Positions 34,546 through 44,705 of a stretch of DNA of 64,000 bases are shown piece after piece. The DNA comes from Celeribacter baekdonensis (lineage in GTDB: Bacteria > Pseudomonadota > Alphaproteobacteria > Rhodobacterales > Rhodobacteraceae). The number at the start of each line of letters is the position of its first letter. The stretch's first letter is position 1. The stretch is taken from positions 2,356,001 through 2,420,000 of the forward strand of contig NZ_CP028475.1 of the NCBI RefSeq assembly GCF_003047105.1, given 5' to 3'. The notes under the pieces are model-generated. The model worked only from the letters and a program-made list of their open reading frames with translations. It was not told the origin of the DNA and did no database searches. Position numbers and translations under genes: made by a program.

Positions 34546-35874
34546 TTAGCCTTTGTAGAACTCAGGGTAGGCTTCCATGCCAAGCTCAGCTTTGTCGAGA
34601 CCAGTGATCTCAGCTTCTTCGGAGACGCGGATGCCACCGAAGGCTTTGAGCACGATCCAGAGCACCAAGGAAACCACGAAGGTGAAGGCGCCGATGGACA
34701 CGATACCGACGAGCTGAGTGCCAAAAGAGGTGTCAGCGTTGGTCAGCGGAACCGCAATGGTGCCCCAGATGCCGCACATCAGGTGAACCGGGATGGCGCC
34801 AACAACGTCGTCGATTTTCAGCTTGTCGAGGAACGGCACAGCGAAGACCACGATGATACCGCCGATGCCACCGATGATCAGGGACATAAAGAGCGACGGA
34901 GCAAGCGGTTCAGCGGTGATGGACACAAGGCCAGCCAGCGCACCGTTGAGCACCATGGTCAGGTCGATTTTGCCGTAGATGATTTGCGTCAAAACCAAAG
35001 CCGCGATGGAACCGGCAGCAGCGGCCATGTTGGTGTTCACGAAGATACGGCCAACGTCGGTGATGTCGCCAACAGTACCAGCAGCAAGCTGCGAACCACC
35101 GTTAAAGCCGAACCAACCGAGCCACAGGATGAATGTACCCAAAGTGGCGAGCGCCAAGTTGGACCCCGGGAAAGCCGTGACTTTGCCGTCTTTGTATTTG
35201 CCGATACGCGGGCCAAGAACCAACGCGCCAGCCAAAGCAGCCCAACCACCGGCAGAGTGCACCAAGGTGGACCCAGCGAAGTCGGAGAAGCCCATTTCGG
35301 AGAGGAAACCGCCGCCCCACTGCCAGGAAGCTTCGATCGGGTAGAAGAAGCCGGTCAGCACGATGACAAAGATGAAGAACGGCCAGATTTTGATACGCTC
35401 AGCCAAAGTACCGGACACGATGGACGCGGTGGTCGCACAGAACATCAACTGAAAGAAGAAGTCGGATGCGGTGGAGGCATAATCCAAAGCCGCATCAGCA
35501 GCGCCGAGACCAACAGGTTCCATTGTGGCGGTGCCAACAGCACCGAGGAAGCCCGGAATGATCCAAGCATCGCCCGGGTACATCAAGGAGTAGCCGATGA
35601 GCCAGTACATGATGGCCGCGATGGAAAACAACACAACGTTTTTCAACAACTGTGTGGTCACGTTTTTGGAGCGTACGAGGCCAGCCTCCAACATCGCAAA
35701 GCCCGCAGCCATCCACATGACGAGGAAACCGCCAATGAGGAACAGCAGCGTGGTCATGATATATGGGCCGATTTCGTCAAAGCCCGGCGCAGCCATTTCG
35801 GCATCCTGCGCAAAAGCCACAAGCGGAAGCAAAGTCGCCACCGCAGAGGCCGGAATGAGTTTGGTGAGTTTCAT
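34546..35874 (-). CDS. amtB: Ammonium transporter AmtB
   Basis: A 442-residue channel with a cleaved signal peptide (residues 1-23) and eleven expected helices. The twin pore histidines are in STLVHSAGGWAAL and IPVHLMCGIWGT. ATG 35874 is the first ATG; a TTG three codons upstream would overlap the AAAGGGA site. The short C-terminal cytoplasmic tail (from about 410) is the GlnK docking region. Lies 35 bases downstream of glnK in the usual glnK-amtB operon. Confidence 0.96.
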   Translation of the reverse strand: MKLTKLIPASAVATLLPLVAFAQDAEMAAPGFDEIGPYIMTTLLFLIGGFLVMWMAAGFAMLEAGLVRSKNVTTQLLKNVVLFSIAAIMYWLIGYSLMYPGDAWIIPGFLGAVGTATMEPVGLGAADAALDYASTASDFFFQLMFCATTASIVSGTLAERIKIWPFFIFVIVLTGFFYPIEASWQWGGGFLSEMGFSDFAGSTLVHSAGGWAALAGALVLGPRIGKYKDGKVTAFPGSNLALATLGTFILWLGWFGFNGGSQLAAGTVGDITDVGRIFVNTNMAAAAGSIAALVLTQIIYGKIDLTMVLNGALAGLVSITAEPLAPSLFMSLIIGGIGGIIVVFAVPFLDKLKIDDVVGAIPVHLMCGIWGTIAVPLTNADTSFGTQLVGIVSIGAFTFVVSLVLWIVLKAFGGIRVSEEAEITGLDKAELGMEAYPEFYKG

Positions 35875-35909
35875 GTGTTTCAAGTCCCTTTCGTCTCGGG
35901 TAGCGCGAC

Positions 35910-36362
<453 letters not shown>

Positions 36363-36375
36363 TCAGGGCACTTCT

Positions 36376-36399
36376 GCACAAAAATTATACATTTTGTGC
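36376..36399. promoter_or_regulatory. Palindromic operator candidate between glnK and the PBP gene
   Basis: GCACAAAA-N8-TTTTGTGC, perfect 8-bp arms, lies 128 bases upstream of the glnK start and 122 bases upstream of the divergent PBP start. The GCAC/GTGC ends are those of NtrC sites but the spacing (16) is larger than the usual enhancer. I see no good -24/-12 sigma-54 promoter. The rest of the 36249-36520 gap is AT-rich with no further signal. Confidence 0.5.
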
Positions 36400-36520
36400 G
36401 ACGAGATTATTTTTTAGGCAATAAATAAAGCCATCACAGCGACTCGTTTCCCCTCAACATTCCGACAAGCTCTCTGTAAGCTGGTTCATAATTAAAAACG
36501 GCAATGATCGAGCAAAGCCC

Positions 36521-38716
36521 ATGACCGAACCCAGACGGGGCAAGAGTAAACTTGTCGCGGAGCGCCGCTATCCTGCGAAAAAGCAGGCTCCAAAGGCACA
36601 GACCCAAAAGGCTGCGCCCCAAAAAGCCAAAGCGAAGAAACCCGCAAGATCGCGCAGATCGCCCCGCAAGGCCCCTTCGTCTTTGTTTATGCGCCTGTTT
36701 GGCGGGCTGTTCGGGTGGGTGTTCCGTCTGATTTGGATCGTGACATCGCGGGTCGCGTTGGTTGGCGCACTCGTGCTTGGGATTGCGGTGTTTTACATCT
36801 ACACAACCCTGCCGCAGTTTTCCGACCTCTTGGACGGGCGCGCGCGCGGCTCAGTCACGCTTATGGACCGCAACGGCTCGGTCTTTGCATGGCGCGGCGA
36901 ACAATTTGGTGGCCAAATCACCGCCGACACCGTGTCGCCCTATCTCAAAGAGGCCATTATCGCCACGGAGGACCGCAGGTTCTACAAACACTTCGGCGTC
37001 TCCCCACGCGGGGTTGCCTCTGCAATCAAGATCAACCTGTCCGAAGGCCGCAGTGCGCTCTCCGGTCACGGTGGATCGACGTTGACGCAACAAACGGCCA
37101 AGCTGTTGTGCCTCGGCGTGCCTTTTGATCCCAAAACGTGGAAAAATCAGACGGAATACGAAGCCGATTGCCGTCAGGGGTCTCTGACCCGCAAGATCAA
37201 AGAGGCTGTCTATGCGCTTGCAATGGAAGCGCGCTATTCCAAGGATGACATCCTTTCTATCTACATGAACCGTGCCTATTTGGGCGCGGGCGCAAACGGC
37301 TTTGAAGCCGCCGCACAACGGTATTTTGGTAAATCCGCAGCAGAGGTGAATATTGCAGAATCCGCCATGCTGGCGGGGCTTTTGACGGCACCGTCCCGTT
37401 ACGCACCCACCAGCAATCTGGAGCGTTCTCAGGAGCGCGCGGGCATCGTGTTGTTGCTGATGAACCAACAGGGCTACATCACCGACGATGAACGCGCCTA
37501 TGCCAAGGCCCACCCCGCCGAACTGTCCGATACCGCCGAAAAACGCGCGGGCGGGTATTTTGCCGACTGGGTGATGGGGGCAGGCCCGGACTTTTTGACC
37601 CGCGACACCACAGAAGATGTGGTGATCGACACGACCTTCGACCAGCGCATTCAAACGGCGGCGGAAGACGCGTTGACATGGGTGTTTGAAAACAAGGTGC
37701 GCGAAGGCTCCAAAGCCCAAGCCGCGATCATCGTCATGTCCGCAGACGGCGCCGTGCGCGCCATGGTGGGTGGTCGCAAACTCAAGGTCTCTGGTGCCTT
37801 CAACCGCGCGACTCAGGCCAAACGCCAACCCGGCTCCTCATTCAAACCCTTTGTCTATGCCACGGCGCTGGACATGGGTTGGTCCTACGACAGCCCGATT
37901 GTCGACGAACCTCTGACCCTTAGCATCCCCGGTTCCGGGCCGTGGTCGCCTCAGAACTATGACCGGAAATTCCACGGCACCGTGACGCTGACCGATGCAC
38001 TGCGCCACAGCTACAACATCCCGGCGGTGAAACTCGCGATGGATGCGGGGCTGGAAAACGTGCGCACCGTGGCCGAAATGTTTGGCATCGAAAGCGATCT
38101 GGCCCAAGGCCCGGCTTTGGCGCTTGGCGCCTCGGAAACCACGCTTTTGGAAATGACCGGCGCTTATGCCGGGATTCTCAATGGCGGCTCTTCTGTGACA
38201 CCCTATGGTCTCAAATCCCTGCGCCTGAAAGGCGATGACACGCCGTTGATGGGCCAAGATGGCGGGCTTGGCGAGCGGGTGATCACGCCCGAATCCGCGC
38301 AAGAGTTGATCTACATGATGTATAACGCGGTCCAATCCGGCACCGGCGAGCGGGCGCAAATTCCGGGTGTCGAAGTGGCGGGTAAAACCGGCACGACGCA
38401 GGCCGCGCGCGACGCATGGTTCATGGGCTTCACCGCCGATTATGTTGCGGGCGTCTGGATGGGCTATGATGACAACGCGCCTTTGACCGGGGTCACAGGC
38501 GGCGGTCTTCCGGCCGAAATTTGGCAAAAGACGATGGAAAAGGTGCAGGAGGGGCTTGAACCGAAACCCCTGCCAATGATCCGCCCTGCCGCACCGCCCA
38601 CAGTCAATCCGCAGTTTCCGGGCAACACGGCCTCGTCCAACAGCCGCTCTGGTGACAAGGCCGACAATGTGTTGCTTGATCTGCTTGGGGCGATCTTTGG
38701 TGGTGGCAATAACTGA
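36521..38716 (+). CDS. mrcA: Class A penicillin-binding protein (PBP1A-like)
   Basis: A bifunctional 731-residue peptidoglycan synthase. A basic cytoplasmic tail (1-52, very Lys/Arg/Ala-rich) precedes one transmembrane helix (about 72-95). The GT51 domain has catalytic Glu150 (ATEDRRFYKHFG); the transpeptidase domain has Ser439 in SSFK, SYN at 497-499 and KTG at 622-624. A Pro/Asn-rich C-terminal tail follows. It is divergent from glnK and unlinked to it in function. Confidence 0.94.
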   Translation: MTEPRRGKSKLVAERRYPAKKQAPKAQTQKAAPQKAKAKKPARSRRSPRKAPSSLFMRLFGGLFGWVFRLIWIVTSRVALVGALVLGIAVFYIYTTLPQFSDLLDGRARGSVTLMDRNGSVFAWRGEQFGGQITADTVSPYLKEAIIATEDRRFYKHFGVSPRGVASAIKINLSEGRSALSGHGGSTLTQQTAKLLCLGVPFDPKTWKNQTEYEADCRQGSLTRKIKEAVYALAMEARYSKDDILSIYMNRAYLGAGANGFEAAAQRYFGKSAAEVNIAESAMLAGLLTAPSRYAPTSNLERSQERAGIVLLLMNQQGYITDDERAYAKAHPAELSDTAEKRAGGYFADWVMGAGPDFLTRDTTEDVVIDTTFDQRIQTAAEDALTWVFENKVREGSKAQAAIIVMSADGAVRAMVGGRKLKVSGAFNRATQAKRQPGSSFKPFVYATALDMGWSYDSPIVDEPLTLSIPGSGPWSPQNYDRKFHGTVTLTDALRHSYNIPAVKLAMDAGLENVRTVAEMFGIESDLAQGPALALGASETTLLEMTGAYAGILNGGSSVTPYGLKSLRLKGDDTPLMGQDGGLGERVITPESAQELIYMMYNAVQSGTGERAQIPGVEVAGKTGTTQAARDAWFMGFTADYVAGVWMGYDDNAPLTGVTGGGLPAEIWQKTMEKVQEGLEPKPLPMIRPAAPPTVNPQFPGNTASSNSRSGDKADNVLLDLLGAIFGGGNN

Positions 38717-38746
38717 TATGTCCAGACCCTAGACACGGACCACAAA

Positions 38747-39961
38747 ATGGCAAAATTCGCCCTGCCCAACCTGAATCGCGGCCATCTGCGGCGTTTGCCG
38801 CGCGGGATTTGGGCGTTGGGACTGGTGTCGCTGTGGATGGATATTTCCTCCGAGATGATCCATGCGCTGTTGCCGATCTACCTGGTCAGTGTGATGGGGG
38901 CCTCGATGGTCACCGTCGGTGTGATCGAAGGCATGGCCGAGGCCATTGCGGCCATCACCAAACTGTTCTCCGGTGCGCTCAGCGATTGGTTGGGCAAGCG
39001 CAAAATCCTTGCTGTGATCGGTTATGGATTGGCCGCCGTGACCAAACCGATCTTTCCGCTGGCCCCAACCATCGGCTGGCTGATTGGCGCACGGTTTATT
39101 GACCGGGTGGGCAAGGGCATTCGCGGTGCGCCGCGTGATGCGTTGATCGCCGATCTGGCCCCTGCCGAGTTGCGTGGGGCCAGTTTTGGTCTGCGTCAGA
39201 CGCTGGACACCATCGGCGCGTTCCTTGGCCCGCTCATCGCCGTTTTGTTGATGTGGCTGACCGCCAACAACATCCCTTTGGTGTTTTGGTTTGCCATTCT
39301 TCCGGCCTTTATCGCCGTCACCTTGCTGATCACTTTGGTCCCCGAACCCGAGCGCTCGAAAGACCTGCCCAAGGTCAAATCCCCGCTCAACCTGCGCGAT
39401 CTACGCCATCTTGGTGCACCGTTTTGGAGTGTCGTCGCGGTGGCCGCAGTATTCACTTTAGCGCGGTTCAGCGAAGCATTTTTGATCCTCAAAGCCCATG
39501 CGGAAGGCGCACCCACTGGGTTGATCCCCATCGTCTTGGTGGTGATGAACGTCTTTTACGCACTGGCCGCCTACCCCGCTGGCGTACTGTCAGACGGCAC
39601 CAGCCGCCTGCGGGTTTTGGCCATTGGCATGGGACTTTTGATCGCGGCGGATCTTACCTTTGCCATGATGCCCGGATTGATCGGCGTTTTTGCCGGACTT
39701 GCGCTTTGGGGCGTGCATATGGGATTTTCCCAAGGCGTGTTTTCAAGCCTCGTGGCCGACACGGCCCCCACCCATCTGCGCGGCACCGCCTTTGGCATGC
39801 TGAACCTGATCACCGGGGTCGCCATTTTACTGGCCAGTGTGCTCGCCGGTCTTTTATGGGACACAGTGGGGGCGCAAGGTACGTTTCTTGCGGGCGCAGC
39901 TTTGGCCTGTGTGGCGCTTGTTGGCCTGATGCCTATGCACCGGATGTTGCATCCCGCGTGA
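38747..39961 (+). CDS. MFS transporter
   Basis: A 404-residue twelve-helix major facilitator. The A-motif-like cytoplasmic loop after helix 2 reads GALSDWLGKRK, with a second in the other half (GVLSDGTSRLR). Starts 30 bases after the PBP stop. Substrate unknown; the family resembles metabolite or drug exporters with RDALIADLAP after helix 4. A bidirectional terminator follows. Confidence 0.88.
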   Translation: MAKFALPNLNRGHLRRLPRGIWALGLVSLWMDISSEMIHALLPIYLVSVMGASMVTVGVIEGMAEAIAAITKLFSGALSDWLGKRKILAVIGYGLAAVTKPIFPLAPTIGWLIGARFIDRVGKGIRGAPRDALIADLAPAELRGASFGLRQTLDTIGAFLGPLIAVLLMWLTANNIPLVFWFAILPAFIAVTLLITLVPEPERSKDLPKVKSPLNLRDLRHLGAPFWSVVAVAAVFTLARFSEAFLILKAHAEGAPTGLIPIVLVVMNVFYALAAYPAGVLSDGTSRLRVLAIGMGLLIAADLTFAMMPGLIGVFAGLALWGVHMGFSQGVFSSLVADTAPTHLRGTAFGMLNLITGVAILLASVLAGLLWDTVGAQGTFLAGAALACVALVGLMPMHRMLHPA

Positions 39962-39974
39962 CCCTCACAACATA

Positions 39975-40001
39975 AAAACGCGCCCCTGAGGGCGCGCTTT
40001 T
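39975..40001. terminator. Bidirectional terminator between the MFS gene and mlaC
   Basis: AAAA-CGCGCCC-CTGA-GGGCGCG-CTTTT: a perfect 7-bp stem with a four-base loop, flanked by A and T runs, in the 60-base gap between convergent genes. Confidence 0.9.
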
Positions 40002-40021
40002 CGTGTCAGTTGAACTGCGAT

Positions 40022-40618
40022 TTAAAGCAAAGAGGCCGTCAGCTTGTCGATATTACCACCAACCTTATCAAGTTTTGCGCCGATTTCAGCGCGCTCAGAT
40101 TTCAACAAAGAAATCCCCTCAATGGTCAGGTCGATAAACTTGCCGGATTTGTCGGCCACGATGAAAGAAATCGCAAAAGGCGGCTCGCCTTTCAAAATCG
40201 CAGTACAGCGCACGTCATAGATCGAATTGACCTTTTGCGTGGTGTTGACCTCGATCTTGCCACCGATGAATTCGCGGAAGCGCGAGCCATACTTGCGCGC
40301 GATATAGGTTTGAAACGCCTTGGTGAAGGCCGCCATTTGTGCCGAAGAGGCCGACCGCGCTGGCGGGCCAATCACGGAGCGTGAAATATTTGGCATATCG
40401 GCGTAACGCACCAAAGTGCGTTCGAAATCAACATACATCGCCGCCTCGGATTTACCCGAATTGATGATGGCGTTGATGTCGCCCACAACCTTGTCGATCA
40501 ACACCTCTGCCTGACCTGCTGAAAAGGCAAACCCAGCCGTCGGAAAAACGGCAACGGCCGCCATAGAGGTCAAAAGCGCCCGACGGGACAGCCCAAAGTT
40601 ACGCGAGAAGTTACTCAT
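40022..40618 (-). CDS. mlaC: Phospholipid-binding protein MlaC (toluene tolerance family)
   Basis: A 198-residue periplasmic shuttle. A twin-arginine-like N terminus (LSRRALLTSMAAVAVFP) and a cleavable signal (to about residue 31) are followed by the Ttg2D/MlaC domain. It carries phospholipid between the MlaA-porin complex and the inner-membrane MlaFEDB importer. ATG 40618 overlaps mlaA's stop by 8 bases, so the two are coupled. The remaining mla genes are not in the window. Confidence 0.9.
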   Translation of the reverse strand: MSNFSRNFGLSRRALLTSMAAVAVFPTAGFAFSAGQAEVLIDKVVGDINAIINSGKSEAAMYVDFERTLVRYADMPNISRSVIGPPARSASSAQMAAFTKAFQTYIARKYGSRFREFIGGKIEVNTTQKVNSIYDVRCTAILKGEPPFAISFIVADKSGKFIDLTIEGISLLKSERAEIGAKLDKVGGNIDKLTASLL

Positions 40619-41372
40619 AGAAATCCTCATAAATATCGTAGGGTGTGGCCTGACCCTCGGCGCTGTCGCTTGCTCCGATCGGAGTCCCAAGCTCATAGTG
40701 GCGATTGTCCAGATAGGTCAGACGCATCTGTGCATAGCCATCGGCGCTGTCATACACGAGAGACTCGTAAAGGTCCGAATAACGATAGCGTGTGTCGGCC
40801 AATTTCGCAACTTTCAGCCCGGTTTTGTAGCTGCTTTCCGGTTTGCCAAACACATGTCCAATCGGGTCCAGTGCGATATCGACAACCAAGCCCAAAGCAT
40901 CGCGCTCGGTCGAGGGTCCATAGACCGGAAGGACAACATAGGCCCCCTCGCCCACACCCCAGCGATGCAGAGTTTCGCCAAAATCACTGTCGCGCGGTTC
41001 AAGCCCCATGCTGGTCGCCGGATCAAACAGGCCCGCGAGTCCAACGGTCGCGTTGACCAAAAAGCGCGCCGTGTTGTGCACCGCATCGCCCAATTGCACC
41101 TGCAACACATCGTTGACCACTGTGCCCGGGATCGACAGCGTATCAGACACATTCGCCAAACCTTTGCGCAACGGGTCCGGCACCACCGTGCCGTAGGCCG
41201 TTGAGACCGGTTTGATCACCGCACGGTCCAGCGCCACGTTGGTGTCATGCCAACTGCGGTTGGTTTCTTCGTAGGGGTCATTGATCCCGCCCACACTGTT
41301 TGGGCCGGAACAGCCGGCCAACAGGGCAACAATCAAAACGGGCGCTAGGCGAATTACGTTGAATTTTATCAT
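40611..41372 (-). CDS. mlaA: Outer-membrane lipoprotein MlaA (VacJ)
   Basis: A 253-residue VacJ protein with lipobox LLAGC (Cys21) and family segments INDPYEETNR, DTLSIPGTVVNDVLQ and GLEPRDSDFGETLHRWG. It removes mislocalised phospholipid from the outer leaflet. ATG 41372 is chosen because it gives a lipoprotein signal; the frame upstream has only an ATT. A leader with inverted repeats separates it from the type I secretion gene. Confidence 0.93.
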   Translation of the reverse strand: MIKFNVIRLAPVLIVALLAGCSGPNSVGGINDPYEETNRSWHDTNVALDRAVIKPVSTAYGTVVPDPLRKGLANVSDTLSIPGTVVNDVLQVQLGDAVHNTARFLVNATVGLAGLFDPATSMGLEPRDSDFGETLHRWGVGEGAYVVLPVYGPSTERDALGLVVDIALDPIGHVFGKPESSYKTGLKVAKLADTRYRYSDLYESLVYDSADGYAQMRLTYLDNRHYELGTPIGASDSAEGQATPYDIYEDFYE

Positions 41373-41413
41373 GGATTGATCTGGTGACAGCCCCAAATGA
41401 GAACGCTATACCC

Positions 41414-41463
41414 GCCACATAATGGTGATGTGGCGAAAGCCCAATGTTAACACTGTTTGTGTT
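41414..41463. repeat. Two inverted repeats in the mlaA / secretion ABC divergent gap
   Basis: GCCACAT-AATGGTG-ATGTGGC (41414-41434) and AACAC-TGTTT-GTGTT (41449-41463). They are operator-sized and lie 42-91 bases upstream of mlaA and 99-148 bases upstream of the secretion ABC gene. No regulator is identifiable. Confidence 0.45.
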
Positions 41464-41561
41464 ATCGAGATGTGACAAAGATTCAACAGGTGGTGACGCC
41501 AGAGCGGCGAATAAGCCCTCAAAATCGGCAAATTGACGCAAATTGAGCGAATGACTCCCCT

Positions 41562-43301
41562 ATGACGCAAGACCAAACCCGGCAAGGCCAACATGAACTC
41601 GCCTCGGTCCGCCGCCGCTCCCGGGGCCTCTTTTGGGCCACAGGGGTGTTTTCCGTCTGCGTCAATCTGTTGATGCTCACCGGCCCGTTGTTCATGCTCC
41701 AAGTCTATGATCGTGTGTTGGGGTCAGGATCCGAGGCCACGTTGGTGGCGCTTTTCGTTATTGTTGCCTTTCTCTATCTGATGATGGGCCTGCTTGATGG
41801 CATTCGCGGCCGCGTCTTGTCGCGGATTGCCGCGCGGTTCCAATCTGATCTCGAAACGCGCGTGTTTCATGCCGCCATGTTGCGCGCCGCACGCAAGCCG
41901 CGCGACAAAAGCCAGTCGCGCGCCATGGACAATCTCGCGGCCCTGCGCCGGTTTTTCGGCTCGCCTGCGTTTTCCGCCTTCTACGACCTGCCTTTCACGC
42001 CGGTATTCCTTTTGGGCATCGGTTTGTTTCATCCCTATCTCGGCATGTTGGCCGTCGGGGGCGGTGCGGTTTTGGTCAGTCTTGCTTTGGTCCACCGCGC
42101 CATCGCCAAACCGGCACAGGGCGCAGCGCTTCAGGCCGAAACCGAGGCCGCGCAAATGGCCAGCCGGATGACCACCGCCGCCGAAGCCCTTCAGGCGCTG
42201 GGAATGCAAGAGGCCGCCTATCGCCGTTGGATGCGCGCGCGCGGGGCCGCCCTGTCCCGTTCTGTGACCAGCGAAGACACCACCCACGGGTTCACCGCCA
42301 CCTCCCGCGCGCTGCGGCTGTTTTTACAATCGGCCATGCTGGCGCTTGGCGCGTGGCTGGTGCTGCAAAAAGACGTGTCTTCGGGCGCAATGATCGCCAG
42401 TTCAATCTTGTTGGGACGCGCATTGCAGCCGATCGACGTTTTGATCGGCCAATGGAATCTTGTGCAACATGCCCAACGCGCTTGGGTTGATCTCTCTGAA
42501 CTGTTGGGCGCCTATCCGCCCCTGCCTGTGCGCACCGAATTGCCCCGCCCCAAGGCCGCGTTGACGGTACAAAATCTCACCATCGTTCCGCCGGGCCAAA
42601 CCCAAGCCTCACTGCGAAGCATCAGCTTTGATCTTTTGCCTGGCGAGGCGCTCGGTGTGATCGGGCCTTCGGGAGCAGGCAAATCGACGCTTGCGCGCGC
42701 GTTGACAGGGGTCTGGTCCCCCAACACCGGCTCGCTACGCCTCGATGGCGCCAAACTGTCGCATTTTGCACCCGAAGTTCTCGGCTCCTACATCGGCTAT
42801 TTGCCGCAACAGGTGCAATTGTTCGACGGGACTATCGCGGAAAACATCGCCAAACTCGCCCTCAGCCCGGATGCGGAAGCGGTGGTGCTTGCCGCCAAAA
42901 AAGCCGATGCGCATAATTTGATCCTATCGCTGCCAGAGGGCTATGACACCCAAGTCGCCTCTGCTGGCGGGCTGTTGTCGGGTGGCCAGTTGCAACGCAT
43001 CGGATTGGCCCGCGCCTTTTACGGCAATCCGGTGATCGTGATTTTGGACGAACCCAACTCGAACCTCGACAATGATGGGTCTTTGGCGCTCAACACTGCG
43101 ATCCGCCGCCACAAAACCGAAGGCGGGGCCGTGTTGATCATGGCCCACCGCCCGTCAGCCATTCAGGAATGCGAAAAGCTTTTGGTGCTGGACGGCGGAT
43201 TGCGCCGCGCCTTTGGACCGCGTGACGCTGTGCTCACCGAAATGGTCAAAAACTCCAAAGACATCCTGCGTAAAAGCGCCGGCCAAGGGGGCATTCAATG
43301 A
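41562..43301 (+). CDS. Type I secretion ABC transporter (PrtD/RsaD-like permease-ATPase)
   Basis: A 579-residue fused half-transporter: membrane domain (residues 20-310, helices at about 25-45, 55-78, 140-180, 255-300) and ABC domain (from about 335). Walker A GPSGAGKST, signature LSGGQLQRIGLARA, Walker B VIVILDEPNSNLD. No C39 peptidase or CLD domain at the N terminus, unlike HlyB. ATG overlap couples it to the HlyD gene. It is specific for RTX-type or similar substrates in relatives, but no substrate or TolC is nearby. Confidence 0.9.
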   Translation: MTQDQTRQGQHELASVRRRSRGLFWATGVFSVCVNLLMLTGPLFMLQVYDRVLGSGSEATLVALFVIVAFLYLMMGLLDGIRGRVLSRIAARFQSDLETRVFHAAMLRAARKPRDKSQSRAMDNLAALRRFFGSPAFSAFYDLPFTPVFLLGIGLFHPYLGMLAVGGGAVLVSLALVHRAIAKPAQGAALQAETEAAQMASRMTTAAEALQALGMQEAAYRRWMRARGAALSRSVTSEDTTHGFTATSRALRLFLQSAMLALGAWLVLQKDVSSGAMIASSILLGRALQPIDVLIGQWNLVQHAQRAWVDLSELLGAYPPLPVRTELPRPKAALTVQNLTIVPPGQTQASLRSISFDLLPGEALGVIGPSGAGKSTLARALTGVWSPNTGSLRLDGAKLSHFAPEVLGSYIGYLPQQVQLFDGTIAENIAKLALSPDAEAVVLAAKKADAHNLILSLPEGYDTQVASAGGLLSGGQLQRIGLARAFYGNPVIVILDEPNSNLDNDGSLALNTAIRRHKTEGGAVLIMAHRPSAIQECEKLLVLDGGLRRAFGPRDAVLTEMVKNSKDILRKSAGQGGIQ

Positions 43302-44605
43302 CACAGCCCGATCCAAAATGGTCTGCCCGTCGCCCCGTCTGGCTTGGCCTGTTTTTTGTCGCCCTGCTGATCTGCGGCTTTGGCGGATGGGCGTTGCTGG
43401 CGCGGATTGACGGGGCCGTGGTTGCCTCGGGTCAGGTCCAGGTCGAACAAAACCGCCAAGCTGTGGCGCACCGCGATGGCGGCGAAGTCGCCGCCGTGCA
43501 TGTCACGGAGGGCGCGCAGGTGGCGGCAGGCGATCTGTTGCTCGAACTGTCTCCCGATGAGTATCTCAACGAAATCGCCGTGCTCGAAACCCAGCTGTTT
43601 GAGTTGTTGACCCGCAACGCCCGCCTCGAAGCGGAACGCGACGGGGCCGCCAAGATTATCCTCTCAGAGGCGCTCATCGACCGTATGGGCACCGACCCAC
43701 AGGTCTCGCGCGCCGTGGAAGGTCAAAAGGATTTGTTCGCTGCGCGCCAACTCACCGCCCGCGCTGAAATCAGTCAGCTTGACAAAAAACGCAGCCAGAT
43801 CGAGGTTCAAATCAGCGGTTTGGAGGCGCAAAAATTGGCCCTCTCCGAAGAGGCCGCTTTGCTGCAAGAGGATCTCACCGCACAGGCCGATTTGCTGACG
43901 CGCGGTCTAACTCAACAAAGCCGGGTGATTGCCCTGCGTCGCGACACCGTGCAATTGGCCGCCGATATCGGCGAATTGGAAACGGCGCAGGCGCAAGCGC
44001 AGGTTCAGATCACCGAAATTGATCTACAAATTCTCAAGGCGGGATCAGATCGGCGAGAGGCCGCCATCACCGAGCTGCGCGACATTCAGGCCTCTGTAGG
44101 GCGGTTGCGCGAACAGGTCCGGGGCCTGACGTCAAAGCTTGACCGGCTTGACCTGCGCGCGCCCGTCTCAGGCGTGGTCTACGGGCTCAAAGTCTTTGGT
44201 CCCGGCGCCGTGGTATCGCCGGCGACCCCGGTGCTTTACATTGTGCCACAAGACCGGCCTCTCATCATCACCGCCAAAATCAGCCCGGTGCATGTGGATC
44301 GCGTCTATCCCGGCCAACCCGTGCGCCTGCGGTTTTCAACCTTTGATCGCCGCACCACGCCCGAACTGATCGGCACGGTCACACGGGTGTCACCCGACGC
44401 CTTTATCGACGAGGCGACCCGCGCCAGCTACTACAGCGTCGACATCAATATCACTGAGGAGGAGCGCGCCCGACTGCCCAAAGGTTCGGTGCTTATTCCC
44501 GGCATGCCGGTGGAGGCCTATATGTCCACTGGCGAACGGTCGCCTTTGGCCTATCTGACCAAACCACTGGCCGATTATTTCATCCGTGCGTTCCGCGAAG
44601 ATTGA
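43298..44605 (+). CDS. HlyD-family membrane fusion protein of type I secretion
   Basis: A 435-residue adaptor. A single helix (about 13-35) follows a short cytoplasmic tail, then a lipoyl-like half motif (GGEVAAVHVTEGAQVAAGDLL), a long coiled coil (about 95-275) and a beta-barrel (FGPGAVVSPATPVLYIVPQ onward). The C-terminal region (YSVDINITEEERARLP) is PrtE/HlyD-like. It bridges the inner-membrane ABC protein and an outer-membrane TolC. Confidence 0.92.
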   Translation: MTQPDPKWSARRPVWLGLFFVALLICGFGGWALLARIDGAVVASGQVQVEQNRQAVAHRDGGEVAAVHVTEGAQVAAGDLLLELSPDEYLNEIAVLETQLFELLTRNARLEAERDGAAKIILSEALIDRMGTDPQVSRAVEGQKDLFAARQLTARAEISQLDKKRSQIEVQISGLEAQKLALSEEAALLQEDLTAQADLLTRGLTQQSRVIALRRDTVQLAADIGELETAQAQAQVQITEIDLQILKAGSDRREAAITELRDIQASVGRLREQVRGLTSKLDRLDLRAPVSGVVYGLKVFGPGAVVSPATPVLYIVPQDRPLIITAKISPVHVDRVYPGQPVRLRFSTFDRRTTPELIGTVTRVSPDAFIDEATRASYYSVDINITEEERARLPKGSVLIPGMPVEAYMSTGERSPLAYLTKPLADYFIRAFRED

Positions 44606-44705
44606 GCGTACCAAGACCAAAATGCGACCTCCCCAATTCGACCTACCCAAGTCGACCCAAACACGCCGCCGCTAAAACGCGGCACTGACACAAAGGAAGC
44701 CTTCT

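Noticed and set aside
36365..36385. GGCAC...TGCA as a sigma-54 -24/-12 promoter near glnK
   Set aside because: The GG to GC spacing is about nine bases rather than twelve.
41449..41460. AACACTGTTT shared with 52611-52620 as a dispersed repeat
   Set aside because: Only ten bases match and the contexts differ; chance in 64 kb is expected.
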